Shown: positions 24,160 through 34,299 of the stretch, one piece after another
How positions within the stretch are numbered: the stretch's first letter is position 1
Layout of the letters: each line of letters opens with the position of its first letter
From: Odontocerum albicorne
Lineage: Eukaryota; Arthropoda; Insecta; Trichoptera; Odontoceridae
Assembly: GCA_949825065.1 (NCBI GenBank)
Contig: OX463854.1
Coordinates: 12,685,112 to 12,749,111 of the forward strand
Direction of reading: 5' to 3'
Length of the DNA stretch: 64,000 bases
The notes under the pieces: generated by a model
Database searches by the model: none
Told to the model about the DNA's origin: nothing
Seen by the model: the letters and a program-made list of their open reading frames with translations, nothing else
Translations under genes and position numbers: made by a program

Positions 24160-25680
24160 ATTCTCCTGCTGAATTCACCACCTCAATACATTAGTGTGCA
24201 TAATTTTGAGGTGTATTTGTACTTTAATAAACACTTGTTATCATATTAGATGCAAAAATATATTTTTGATTTGTACAGAAGTTTTATCGATGGAAAAAAT
24301 ATTGCTTTATATTATCAAAATATATGTATAATTATTTTGACTACATAAACATAAGCATTAATAATCCTATGAGGCATAGTCACTATTATTTACATATGTA
24401 AATCGTTCAAGTGATTTCCATATTGAAATTTAAATACATAGAATAGTTAAAGTCGCAATGTATAATAAAATACATGGGTGACAATGGACGGTTTGTAGAA
24501 TACGAAGTGAAGGGATTAAATATTTATTCAAACTCATATGTTAAGTAGGATAAAAAAAACACCATGAGAATCTTTGGTCAATTATAATAAATAAAAACTG
24601 AAAAAATAAATAAACAGTGCCAGTGTGAATTAATTACGCGGCAGACAAAAATAATGGAATATGTTCGTGAGGCTGAACCAAGATAATAATATTTTATTAC
24701 AAAGGAGATTTATCGAAGGTTTAAGGATCTAAAACTGACGAAATATGTATGTCACAATTTTATTTTTGCTTTGTTTCAACCAACTCCAACAGGAAAATAC
24801 TTTATGTGTGTGTTCTGTTTCTTAAACGAAAAATTTCCACAAAGCCAGAAAAAAATATTAGAAAATAAATATTATTTTCTCTGTCAAAAGTAAAAACAAG
24901 ATTTGGGTAACACACTGTTAAGTAACAGTAGGTGGCCGAGATCTAACGGTTCCTTTCACGCTAACCAAACGGGCACTTTAGTTTAAAATTTTCGGCAAAA
25001 TCACTTTCGACCTGGTTTTATTCTTAAACTATAAAAAAAGTACGAACACTTAGATTAAAACCCTTGTTTTTCAGAATATTATACAGTTCTTAATATCATT
25101 TGAACAGGTGTTTTAAAGAAAAATCCTGCATCAAGATATTTAAATTTCGAATATCAAGGGATTTTGACAAATATTTTAAGGAATAACCATAATTTTTTTT
25201 TACATAATCGTCATCAAATCGGGGTAATACAAGAGTGTAGATCTCTGCACTTCATTCAATTCTAGAACACATTCTTCGCTTCTGCCATGTCCATAAACCT
25301 CGTCATGCACACTTTCTTATAAAAAAGGCCAAAACATTTCAATGCCCATTTATTTACCTTGCTCATTTCATAATTTTTTAATGCGCATTTTTAATATTAT
25401 ATTTAGTCACAGTGCATTGACTTAACTTTCATAACCCTTTTGGAGATAAGGAAAAGGTAAGTTTTATTTGAAAGAAGGAACATTTTTGGATAAGTAAAAC
25501 GCATTTAACTAAATAATGTACTCTTGGCAGTACTTTAATGGTGAACATAGTATTTAAAGTAGTTTAAATAATTTGAAGTGTAAGAAAATGAAATACTTGC
25601 AGAAATCAAGTCAGATATTGAAAAAGCGCTCACAAATATTCACACCGCATTTCATAATTTACACACCAATGAGTCTTCAT
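24160..25680. other. AT-rich, no feature recognised
   Basis: No readable coding or repeat signal. A tRNA-like string GGTGGCCGAGATCTAACGG at 24932 is too degraded to call. Confidence 0.35.
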
Positions 25681-25684
25681 ACTA

Positions 25685-26239
25685 CAGTAAGTCGTCGACT
25701 TACGACCTATGCGACTTACGACCGGTTTTCCGCCTGCGCTAAGCATGGCGCTAGCAGTCCATGTACGCTACATATTGTATTACTATGTGCATGTGCGCGT
25801 CGCGGTCAGTTAGAAGAAGAAACAAACGATCCAGACAAAGCTCACCATGTTTATGCAAAAAAAATAAACAAGCGGCCAGTAAAAAGTTTGTTTGTATAAC
25901 AAACACCTGTATTCATATGTTTTATTAATATAATATTTAACCAATTTTACTGAAACATAATTTTTTACTTAATCCTAACAAATGTTAAAATAAAAAAAAC
26001 AAAGCAATACGTAAAGATATTCGAATATCAGCTGCATGCTGATATGATATGATAAAGAAAACAAAGACAAACTCGAATAATAAAAAAGAAACCATAGAGA
26101 AACCCGATTGGTGATACACTAATTATAACAAGAACATAGAAAATATGTACGGAAATTATTGCATAAGCCGACTTACGACCAGATCAACTTACGACCTGTT
26201 TATCGGAACCGAGTGCGGTCGTAAGTCGACGAATACCTG
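25685..26239. mobile_element. pogo/Tigger-type MITE, 555 bp, TA duplication
   Basis: Left terminus CAG..., then GTCGACTTACGACC; right terminus read inward CAG..., then GTCGACTTACGACC. The TIRs are 23 bp with three mismatches in the outer part. TA flanks both ends (25683-25684, 26240-26241), the Tc1/mariner/pogo target. Subterminal copies of ACTTACGACC occur inside both ends. GTCGACTTACGAC-like termini are typical of Tigger/pogo elements. The interior ORF (25573-25899) does not resemble a transposase, so it is non-autonomous. Confidence 0.8.
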
Positions 26240-26244
26240 TACTG

Positions 26245-26755
26245 TTATTTTTTTAACACTTATTTTTAGTAATAGTAGTAAAACTATAGAAAATACATTC
26301 TTGAATGTTTCTGCACAGTAATTACTCAAAATAAATTTCCTATATTTGTAGAGATCTTTTGGAAAACGAATTTTTCAAGTTTAACTTTAAAAAGTAAAAT
26401 AAAAAAAGTTATTGAATTTACAAAAAAATTCATGCTTACTGTAGATATTAAGACTATGTGGTATCAAAGAAGATGACACAAACGACTCATTCGCCAAAGA
26501 TGCTGGGCATTTTAAGAATATATAGTACAAATATGAAATTAATAATATTTTTAAAAATCTTAGAGTTTTTATATGATTGGCCAATTCAAGATACTGGTGA
26601 ATAAAAATTTTTTTGACGTAATGTTGAATATTTATTGATGACGAAAACTATAAAGGTGTCTACAGTGCTATAAAAATTTAAAAAATTTAGAAGTCAATAC
26701 GTGAAAAAGTCACGAAGTTAAAGATTATAAAAAAGAAAAAGAGAGCTCGGAGGCG
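26245..26755. other. AT-rich, no feature recognised
   Basis: Nothing readable between the MITE and the 86-bp array. Confidence 0.4.
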
Positions 26756-26759
26756 TTTG

Positions 26760-27460
26760 TTGGTTTTACATGAGACAAGGTTAACAAGTTAGTTGCCACT
26801 TTCATTTGGATTCTTCTTTTGACCTCACTGTCACATCCTCAATTGTTGGTTTTACATGAGACAAGGTTAACAAGCTAGTGGCTACTTTCGTTTGGATTCT
26901 TCTTTTGACCTCACTGTCACATCCTCCATTGTTGGTTTTACATGAAACAAAGTTAACAAGTTAGTTGCCACTTTCATTTGGATTCTTCTTTTGACATCAC
27001 TGTCATATCCTCCATTGTTGGTTTCACATGAGACAAGGTTAACAAGTTAGTCGCCACTTTTATTTGGATTCTTCTTGTGACCTCACTGTCACATCCTCCA
27101 TTGTTGGTTTTACATGAAACAAGGTTAACAAGCTAGTTGCCACTTTCATTTGGATACTTCTTTTGACCTCAGTTTCACAACATTCATTTTTGGTTTTACA
27201 CGAGTCTAGGTGAACAAGTTTGTTACCACTTCCATTTGGATTCTTGTTTTGACCTCAGTTTCACATCCTCCATTGTTGGTTTTACATGAGTCTATGTGAA
27301 CAAGTTTGTTACCACTTCCATACAATTCTTGTTTAGAACTCGGTTGACAAGTTAGTAGGCATTTTCATTTCATTTATTATTTTCACCTCACCGTTACATC
27401 CTCCATTGTTGATGTTACACATGTCAAGGTTAACAAGTAAGCAACCACCTTTAATTTTAA
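26760..27460. repeat. 86-bp tandem array, about 8 units
   Basis: TTGGTTTTAC-type unit starts fall at 26760, 26846, 26932, 27018, 27104, 27190 and 27276, an exact 86-bp step. After one partial or rearranged unit the next start is at 27409. Units 1-5 are very similar and later ones increasingly diverged, so divergence grows towards the right end. No related single-copy source is visible in the window. Confidence 0.9.
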
Positions 27461-27469
27461 TAATCAATA

Positions 27470-28145
27470 TATCTTATATATTAAGCGCAGACATAATAAT
27501 TGTTAAAATTAAGTTCCCAGAAGTAAGTTAACTAATTGTTTAATTTTAATTCAGTTAAAATGAAAAACTAAACAAAATCTAGTAATAATAAACGTCTTTT
27601 TAAAAAGTTTGCTTATAACATATGTTACGTTTGTTAAAATTTTAAAACGCGGCTAACGTACAACTTAAAAATTAAGAAGTCGAAATATTTCTTTCTGTGA
27701 TGTTTGTCTTTCAGTCCCGGTTGTCAGCAAATAATATTTTTGTGAATCAAAAGATCTCCGATAAAAATTTGCAATCGGAAAACTCTCCCCTAGTGCTTCA
27801 AAGGAAAACGAATATAAACCCGCCGCGAATGGGGTCCATAAAATAGGGGAGACATTTAACCCTGACAAGTCATTTCCTGGTTTGGTATGAATATTCAATC
27901 AGACTTCAATGTCGAACGTTAAATTCACCAACGCTATCGTTTCTCTCAATACATAACTTATACTTCCATCAAATATTCGGAAGACTTAAAGGTTTTATTG
28001 AACGGTTTCAAAGGAACGTGAATTGGTCTGTAGCTTTGTGAGACATAAATAACTTTTATAAGTAACATTGTGTCTCTTTCGTTTGGGAAAGGAATGTTAA
28101 AAAAGCATTCCTTTATTTAGCTGGTTTTTTTTTCTTTTTTTCTTT
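27470..28145. other. Intergenic; one balanced-composition patch
   Basis: A 77-codon minus-strand frame (27665-27898) lies in a GC-richer patch with fairly balanced codon use (SPILWTPFAAGLYSFSFEAL) but no recognised family. A 9-bp hairpin (AAAGGAATG / CATTCCTTT) lies at 28088-28114. Confidence 0.3.
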
Positions 28146-28149
28146 GGAA

Positions 28150-28320
28150 TGTTACTTTTAATTATCTCTTAAACTTGGTTTTGCAGCTCGAAGATTATGG
28201 GTTCTATTTCCGTGGAAAAACAGATCAAAAAAGGATTCATATCTGGTTGTTGATTTAAGTATTTTAGTACTGTATATAACACAAGAGTATAACATAACAA
28301 TAACCTTTATATTATATAAT
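28150..28320 (+). mobile_element. SINE copy, head with degraded body
   Basis: GTTTTGCAGCTCGAAGATTA and GGGTTCTATTTCCGTGG (B box, as in the copy at 59688) are followed by TACTGTATATAACACAAGAG, a remnant of the SINE-I tail. Confidence 0.5.
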
Positions 28321-28326
28321 AATTAA

Positions 28327-28560
28327 TGATTCGGACATATTCAAGAGCGTGGCTTAGAAACAATAGAGTCTTAGGTCCCAATAATCGAACCTTTGGGTTT
28401 TGAACAACTGCAGTAGGCATCTGCAGTAGAAACTCACGATTTATTTCAAATTTTGATAAAAATACCTCATTTGAAGAGTTAACAATACTGGCACACGTAC
28501 ACTGGTACGATTATTGTTACCAGACGAACTTTTTTACCAAACTGGGGCCCATTTTTTTTT
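28327..28560 (-). mobile_element. SINE-II body, minus strand
   Basis: On the minus strand: AAGTTCGTCTGGTAACAATA, ATCG...GTGTACGTGTG, ATCGTGAGTTTCTACTGCAG, then CAAAGGTTCGATTATTGGG and CACGCTCTTGAATATGTCC. The last blocks match 51310-51440. The head is missing. Confidence 0.6.
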
Positions 28561-28739
28561 CGAGACCATCAGTAAACGGAAGTGAAACTCTCGGGTGAAA
28601 GCCAAGAGGCCATTAAGGTTAATGATTTGCAAAACTGAGATATTCGTTTTTGAGATGGCAAAAATATCAAAGGTTTTTATGATTATGTTTATTTTAAAAG
28701 ATTCAACTTGTTTTTTATTTTGAGTTATATTTAATTGAG

Positions 28740-29137
28740 TAATTGAAATGAGCGATATATGGGTGAGTAATGAAAGACAAGAGTAAGTTGAAGATGTCTG
28801 TTATTTAGGTAGTATTTTTTCAGATGATGTAAAAGTTTTGAGGGATATCGAATGGCGTGTAGCGATGGGAAACGTCAATGGAGTTTGAAAACATGTATAT
28901 TTCAAACATATACCATAAACGCCAAATTCACATACTGTCTCTATTGTATAATGCTTGTATAATCTTAACTATCCCGCCACCGTAAAACAAGACTGAAAAT
29001 AGACAAATAGTTGACGTAAAACAAGACTGAAAATAGTCAAATAAATGGTATAGAAATACGTGCACTTAAATTAATGGGGTGACAATATATGACAAATTAC
29101 GGAGCGATGTAATTATGGAGGAATGTGAACTCAAGAC
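28740..29137 (+). mobile_element. LINE A copy, RT C-terminal part (5' segment)
   Basis: Plus-strand reading: VEDVCYLGSIFSDD, then LRDIEWRVAMGNVNGV, then after stops IRALKLMG and a block rich in basic residues ending near 29132. These are the YLGSxxSDDG and EIxRRIAM blocks and the following thumb/C-terminal region of a LINE RT. The copy is interrupted at about 29138 by an antisense R-element and resumes at about 29780. Confidence 0.7.
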
Positions 29138-29777
29138 TGATAAATAAATAAATAAATACAGGTTTATTGATAGCAACAAAGTATGTACATAATACATTTA
29201 GATATATTTCAAGAACACATTAAAAAGAGAATACATTAAAAAACAGAAGCTATCAAAAGGTCTGGGCTCATCTAATAGCATCCCCCCGGCCAAGATACAC
29301 CCCACCAATATAGGGCGAGCCCAGCCACGGGGAAACCAGATGTTTTTCAGCCCACACTCTTGAACATGTTGAATAAGAAGAGAAAAAAACACATAATAAA
29401 TAGATAACAAAAATACATCCAAGAGAGAAGACATTAAAAGGTTCGGGCTCATCCCACAAACTTTCCCCCGACCGAGATACACCCCACCAATGTAGAGCGA
29501 GCCCGATCGCAAGGACATCGGGGGGGCTTCCAGCCCACACCTCCACATATCTAGCTTAAAAAACAAAAAAACGTATGGTAGAAAACATAATAAAAAGTAA
29601 ACCCACATATACCACCTCAGGTTAACTGTCAGCAAGAACGAAAAAAAGAAAAGCCTCAAAGGAATCCTAATATTATAAAAGTAAAATGACAAATGGGAAA
29701 TGATGTTCACACATAAAAAAAAACCCGACACAATACATTGAAAGAGTAAAGCAGCAATATAAGAATTTAAAAAAAAA
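29138..29777 (-). mobile_element. R-element, most complete copy, inserted in LINE A
   Basis: The complement ends with CAATAAACCTGTATTTATTT and (TTTA)n at 29138-29160. Inside are two GC-rich modules about 220 bp apart, each with GGGCTCGC, a TTGGTGGGGTGTATCT core, GGCCGGGG (or a variant) and GATGAGCCC. The flanks TGAT (left) and TGAT (right, before GAGTAAGATGAA) may be a short target duplication. Open frames of 230 and 92 codons on the minus strand are not conserved in other copies and are not taken as genes. The element reads as a retroposon 3' end. Confidence 0.7.
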
Positions 29778-29779
29778 GT

Positions 29780-30026
29780 GATGAGTAAGATGAAGAAAAC
29801 CACTGTGAGAGAGTTTCGGGACGTGGAATGAAGGAACGAAGAGAGAGAAACTAACAAAACAAATATATGCTGCAAATGAGTGGAAGACATGGTAAATTAG
29901 GTCCAAGAAAATGATTGTTAGATAAGGCGTATGGTGTTACGACAGTAAGAAATTTAAAAAAAATGAGAAATCGTGGGAGCTGTATGAGAAAGTGTGTGGA
30001 TGTAGAAAAGAGGAAAGATGTGCGTC
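29780..30026 (+). mobile_element. LINE A copy, C-terminal part (3' segment)
   Basis: Starts with GAGTAAGATGAAGAA, equivalent to 46560-46540 complement and 58430 complement in other LINE A copies, and proceeds to MRKCVDVEKRKDVRHNRDVW near 29983-30041. It continues the reading interrupted at 29137. Its last coding block, RDVWRFLLCLPQ, is exactly what is repeated in the following array. Confidence 0.65.
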
Positions 30027-31925
30027 ACAATAGGGATGTCTGGCGCTTTCTTCTCTGTCTACCCCAATTGGGATATCTGATGGTTTCTACTCTGTCTACC
30101 CCAATTGGGATGTCTGGCGGTTTCTCCTCTGTCTACCCCAATAGGGATGTCTGGTGGTTTCTCCTCTGTTTACCCCAATAGGGATGTCTGGCGGTTTCTC
30201 CTCTGTCTACCCCAATAGGGATGTCTGATGATTTATCCTCTGTTTACCCCTATAGGGATGTCTGGCGGTTTCTCCTCTGTCTACCTCAATAGGGATGTCT
30301 GATGGTTTCTCCTCTATTTACCCCAATAGAGATGTCTGGCGGTTTCTCCTCTGTTTACCCCAATAGGGATGTCTGGCGTTTTCTCCTCTGTCTACCCAAA
30401 TAGGGATGTCTGATGATTTCTCCTCTGTTTACCTCAATAGGGATGTCTGGCGGTTTCTCCTCTGTCTACCTCAATAGGGATATCTGATGGTTTCTCCTCT
30501 ATTTACCCCAATAGAGATGTCTGGCGGTTTCTCCTCTGTTTACCCCAATAAGGATGTTTGATGGATTCTCCTCTGTTTACCCCAATAGGGATGTCTGATG
30601 GTTTCTCCTCTGTCTATCCCAATAGGGATGTCTGGTGGTTTCTCCTCTGTTTACCCCAAAAGGGATGTCTGATGGTTTCTCCTCTGTTTACCCCAATAGG
30701 GATGTCTGGCGGTTTCTCCTCTGTCTACCCCAATAGGGGTGTCTGGCGGTTTCTCCTCTGTTTACCCCAATAGGGATGTCTGGCGTTTTCTCCTCTGTCT
30801 ACCCAAATAGGGATGTCTGATGATTTCTCCTCTGTTTACCCCAATAGGGATGTGTGGCGGTTTCTCCTCTGTCTACCCCAATAGGGATGTCTGGCGGTTT
30901 CTCCTCTGTCTACCCCAATAGGGATGTGTGGCGTTTTCTCCTCTGTCTACCCCAATAGGGATGTCTGGCGGTTTCTCCTCTGTCTACCCCAATAAGGATG
31001 TCTGATGGATTCTCCTCTGTTTACCCCGATAGGGATGTCTGGTGGTTTCTCCTCTGTTTACCCCAATAGGGATGTCTGATGGTTTATCCTCTGTTTACCC
31101 CAATAGGGATGTCTGGCGGTTTCTCCTCTGTCTACCCCAATAGAGATGTCTGGCGGTTTCTCCTCTGTTTACCCCAATAGGAATGTCTGGCGTTTTCTCC
31201 TCTGTCTACCCAAATAGGGATGTCTGATGATTTCTCCTCTGTTTACCCCAATAGGGATGTGTGGCGTTTTCTCCTCTGTCTACCCCAATAGGGATGTCTG
31301 GCGGTTTCTCCTCTGTTTACCCCAATAAGGATGTCTGATGGATTCTCCTCTGTTTACCCCAATAGGGAAGTCTGATGGTTTCTCCTCTGTCTACCCCAAT
31401 AGGGATATCTGGTGGTTTCTCCTCTGTTTACCCCAATAGGGATGACTGATGGTTTCTCCTCTGTTTACCCCAATAGGGATATCTGGCGGTTTCTCCTCTG
31501 TCTACCCCAATAGGGATGTCTGGCGGTTTCTCCTCTGTTTACCCCAATAGGGATGTCTGGCGTTTTCTCCTCTGTCTACCCAAATAGGGATGTCTGATGA
31601 TTTCTCCTCTGTTTACCCCAATAGGGATGTGTGGCGTTTTCTCCTCTGTCTACCCTAATAGGGATGTCTGGCGGTTTCTCCTCTGTCTACCCCAATAAGG
31701 ATGTCTGATGGATTCTCCTCTGTCTACCCCAATAGGGATGTCTGGTGGTTTCTCCTCTGTTTACCCCAATAGGGATGTCTGATGGTTTCTCCTCTGTTTA
31801 CCCCAATAGGGATGTCTGGCGGTTTCTCCTCTGTCTACCCCAATAGGGATGTCTGATGGTTTCTTCTCTGTTTACCCCAGTAGGGATGTCTGATGGTTTC
31901 TCCTCTGTTTACCCCAATAGGGATG
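30026..31925 (+). repeat. 37-bp minisatellite, left part (about 51 units)
   Basis: The unit starts GGGATGTCTGGCGGTTTCTC and ends CTCTGTCTACCCCAATA. Units step by exactly 37 bp. The variant GGCGTTTTC followed by ACCCAAATAG recurs at 30375, 30782, 31189 and 31559 (steps 407, 407, 370 = 11, 11 and 10 units), showing higher-order blocks. The first unit is continuous with LINE A coding sequence, and a single-copy homologue exists at 17620-17662, so the array arose by amplification inside a LINE ORF. Confidence 0.95.
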
Positions 31926-32344
31926 TGTGAGGACTATATTTTTATTTAGAAACACAGTTAAATAGAGGGCGAAATTATCGCGATGTTAAATGAAATAAAT
32001 CCTCTAAAAGGCATTCAGGATAAATTGCATAGTATACGTCCTCGATATTGTAAATTCTCGACATGTCATGTTTTATAAATCACGTGGTCAGACCGATGAC
32101 TGACCATGTGGTCGTTTTGAAAATATAAAAATAAAATATCATAAAATACTGGAATATTTTAAAATACAAAAAGGTAATAAAACCTCTTAATCCTTCTGCT
32201 GAAGTTTCAAAACACCGTTTGTTATCCGGGACACCCAGGTATGATTCTGAGAAGGCTTCCTTCTGGAATGTTATACCTGGCGCGGATTATCTCGTCGTTC
32301 TGGACATATTTGTCGCCACGTGCGTTTTAGTTCCATGTCTTTAC
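31926..32344 (-). repeat. 3' LTR remnant (419 bp)
   Basis: Aligns without gaps to 35591-36009, with about 10 differences in 419 bp counted by eye (roughly 2.4%). The match stops after CTTTAC, where RT sequence joins directly. The deletion therefore removed the U3-side part of this LTR. Confidence 0.92.
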
Positions 32345-32556
32345 GACAATCGGGTATCCCGTAAATTGTCTAAAATTCTATTAATATTTAGCAAACGGTA
32401 CGAATCTGAATTCGTAACGGAGTTCAATGTACGCTGGTCCAACACGAATCGAGCTGAACCGTCCTTTTTCGGAACGATAAACGCATTATTTAGCCAGGCG
32501 CTGCGCGACGGCTCAACCACTCCTAATTCGAGCATTTCGTCGAGCTCGAAGATCAA
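32341..32556 (-). pseudogene. Reverse transcriptase N-terminal fragment (pol)
   Basis: The frame contains ELGVVEPSRSAWLNNAF, VPKKDGSARFVLDQRTLN and NINRILDNL, which are the first conserved blocks of a Ty3/gypsy RT (GxIxPSxSPW, VxKKDGxxRFxxDYRxLN). It is cut after about 70 codons at the deletion junction with the 3' LTR, before the YxDD catalytic block, so no polymerase activity is possible. It lies in a different frame from the protease frame that precedes it, apparently because of a 1-base loss near 32556-32558. Confidence 0.85.
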
Positions 32557-33253
32557 GAATCGCGGATGTGCGACAGATGGTAAGGTCTCTGTTTTACTGG
32601 TGAATGGCTGCCGGTATCGATAACGTGGTTGACCAATGTGGTACGACCCAGTCCCACCCTTTCAAATGCGACACTATCGAAGTCCGCAATCAAAAGGTTC
32701 AACTGCACATTTTGTTCGATAGACAAATCTGCAGCCGATGTCAAGGATGAAGGCTTTAAAGACTTAATTCCTATTTCGGACACAACGGGTCTCAAAGACA
32801 ATTTTTCTGAACTAGAAGAAGGAAAGAGATTCGGGGTAAGGCCCGAATGCTTTAAGAAAGGAGTACCCAAAATCAGGCACTCCTCCAATGAAGGAACTAT
32901 TAGAAATTCCGCCCAAACGGTCTGGTCATCGTAGCATAAAGGTAACTGTACGGAATCCAGCACACGGTGTCCCTGACTACCCGCCGTATGCACGATTCCC
33001 TCGCAAAGTAGAGACGGACAATATTGATTCTCAAATTTTCTAAAAAGTTCTCCACCAATTACGTTAACCGACGCGCCTGAGTCGAGCAAAGCCCTAAATG
33101 GCAAATCCTGAATATAACAGTGTAGGTAGGGTCGCTCGTCCCTAGCATTAGTAATCTCAACAAAATTTACAAAGGGGAACAACTCCTTAAAAGCTGAGTG
33201 ACGCGACCAACCCGGTAAATCCGACGTAACTGAATCGGGTTGGTGCCCTACCG
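32553..33253 (-). pseudogene. Aspartic protease and pol linker
   Basis: The frame has no ATG of its own and overlaps the end of gag in the -1 frame. Entry through the slippery site at 33254-33260 reads continuously into SDLPGWSRHSAFKEL and the protease. The catalytic motif ALLDSGASVNVIGG is complete at about 33089-33048, and LGTPFL follows. The C-terminal end, HVIDTGSHSPVKQRPYHLS, is the linker just before RT block 1. It cleaves Gag-Pol in the particle. The frame ends at a stop (32553) created by the frameshift before RT. Protease itself looks intact. Confidence 0.85.
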
Positions 33254-33260
33254 GTTTTTT
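33206..33260 (-). promoter_or_regulatory. -1 ribosomal frameshift signal, gag to pro
   Basis: On the minus strand the gag codons CCA AAA AAC contain the canonical heptamer A-AAA-AAC (33260-33254), two codons before the gag stop TAG (33250-33248). Nine bases after the heptamer, ACCAACCCG (33244-33236) pairs perfectly with CGGGTTGGT (33214-33206) across a 21-base loop. Heptamer, spacer and stem-loop are the known components of retroviral -1 frameshift sites. The protease frame lies in exactly the -1 frame. Confidence 0.88.
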
Positions 33261-34252
33261 GGAGCGTTAATAAACGGAGGCGGTCTTGACGTATCCGGTA
33301 ACAAAGCCAACTGTCGAGACGGTACGGCTCTAGCCTTCCAAAGGTTGGTAGCCGTCCGTACGGGTCCCTTCCTAAAACGTGGCCGGCTGGGGCAATTACG
33401 CGCGATGTGATTAGGAAGTCGACACAAGTAACACCTTTTTGGTAACGGTTCCTCAGTATTTGAGGTGTAAGATACCGGTGACAACCGAGCACCCATTCTT
33501 GAGAAAAAGGGAGCAGAACGAGGAGACTTTCCCTCGTCCCTATTCATTAGGTCGAAGGCCAAGCACAATTTTTCCAACTGGTCAACCGAAGATGGTTGAG
33601 AGCTGACAAGAACTGAACAGTATTTATGATGTAACCCGCGTCTTAACACCTGTAATAATTCCTTGTCAGTCAAGGGGGGTTCCAAAGACTGATTCAAGTT
33701 CTGGACTCTCGAAACAAAATCCGTAGATGATTCGCCTGGTTTCTGTATGGAGGCCCAAATATCTATCCTGCGCTCAGTCATAAAGTCTTCCGACTCATAC
33801 TTTTCTAGGAAAAGTTTCGTTACTGTGTTCTAATCCTTAAATATATTAACCTTACTCCTAAAGAAGGTTAATGCTCCGTTACGTAAAAACTCTGGTAAGA
33901 CCGACGGAAGCGCGTTTACATGGACACCTCTGGCACAAGCCAATTCTTCCAAACGCGACAAAAATTCCCTTACGCAACCTGTTCCGGTATATGGATCAAC
34001 TGGCCAACAGGAGAAGTTTATATTCCATTGCGGCGACGGAAGTGGAACATGAGGACGGGGAACCCCAAACTCAGTATACGGAGATGAACTTGTCAAAGGC
34101 ACCGGTGCCATGGCTCCCGAGGCGGTATCCCCATTATCCGCCCTCATAAATAACTCCGGAGCTTTTGAAAGGTTTAAATATGGTCGGGTTCTAGGCGGTA
34201 AGGCTATCTCCTTCGATGATGATGGAGCGAAACAAAGATTGCTCGGAATCAC
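33248..34252 (-). pseudogene. gag: gag (retrotransposon capsid/nucleocapsid), one in-frame stop
   Basis: One reading frame from about 34252 to the stop at 33248 is broken only by an in-frame TAG at 33832-33830. The first ATG is at 34147 (MRADNGDTASG). The N-terminal half is Pro/Ser rich. The middle has the Retrotrans_gag pattern with VREFLSRLEELACARGV and LPEFLRNGALTFFRS, and after the stop IDIWASIQKPGESSTDF and VLRRGLHHKY. A CCHC zinc knuckle CYLCRLPNHIARNC (33433-33392) marks the nucleocapsid. The product would assemble particles and bind RNA. With the stop, only a truncated N-terminal product is expected. Confidence 0.88.
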
Positions 34253-34299
34253 TAGTTAAGGAATAGAGTGACTTTCTAGAAAAGTATTGCCTCATCCAA

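Noticed and set aside
25573..25899. 108-codon frame spanning the left end of the pogo-like MITE
   Set aside because: It crosses the element boundary and shows no transposase or DNA-binding motif.
26760..27460. CRISPR-like array
   Set aside because: The whole 86-bp unit repeats with no unique spacers, in a eukaryotic repeat context.
29198..29890. 230-codon open frame on the minus strand, the longest in the window
   Set aside because: It lies in the R-element, is driven by T-rich sequence (Phe/Leu/Ser runs), and is not open in the other R-element copies at 17985 and 44470.
32219..32934. Plus-strand frames of 134 and 101 codons across the LTR element
   Set aside because: They are antisense shadows of the protease and RT frames, whose motifs (DSGAS, KKDGSARF) are clear on the minus strand.
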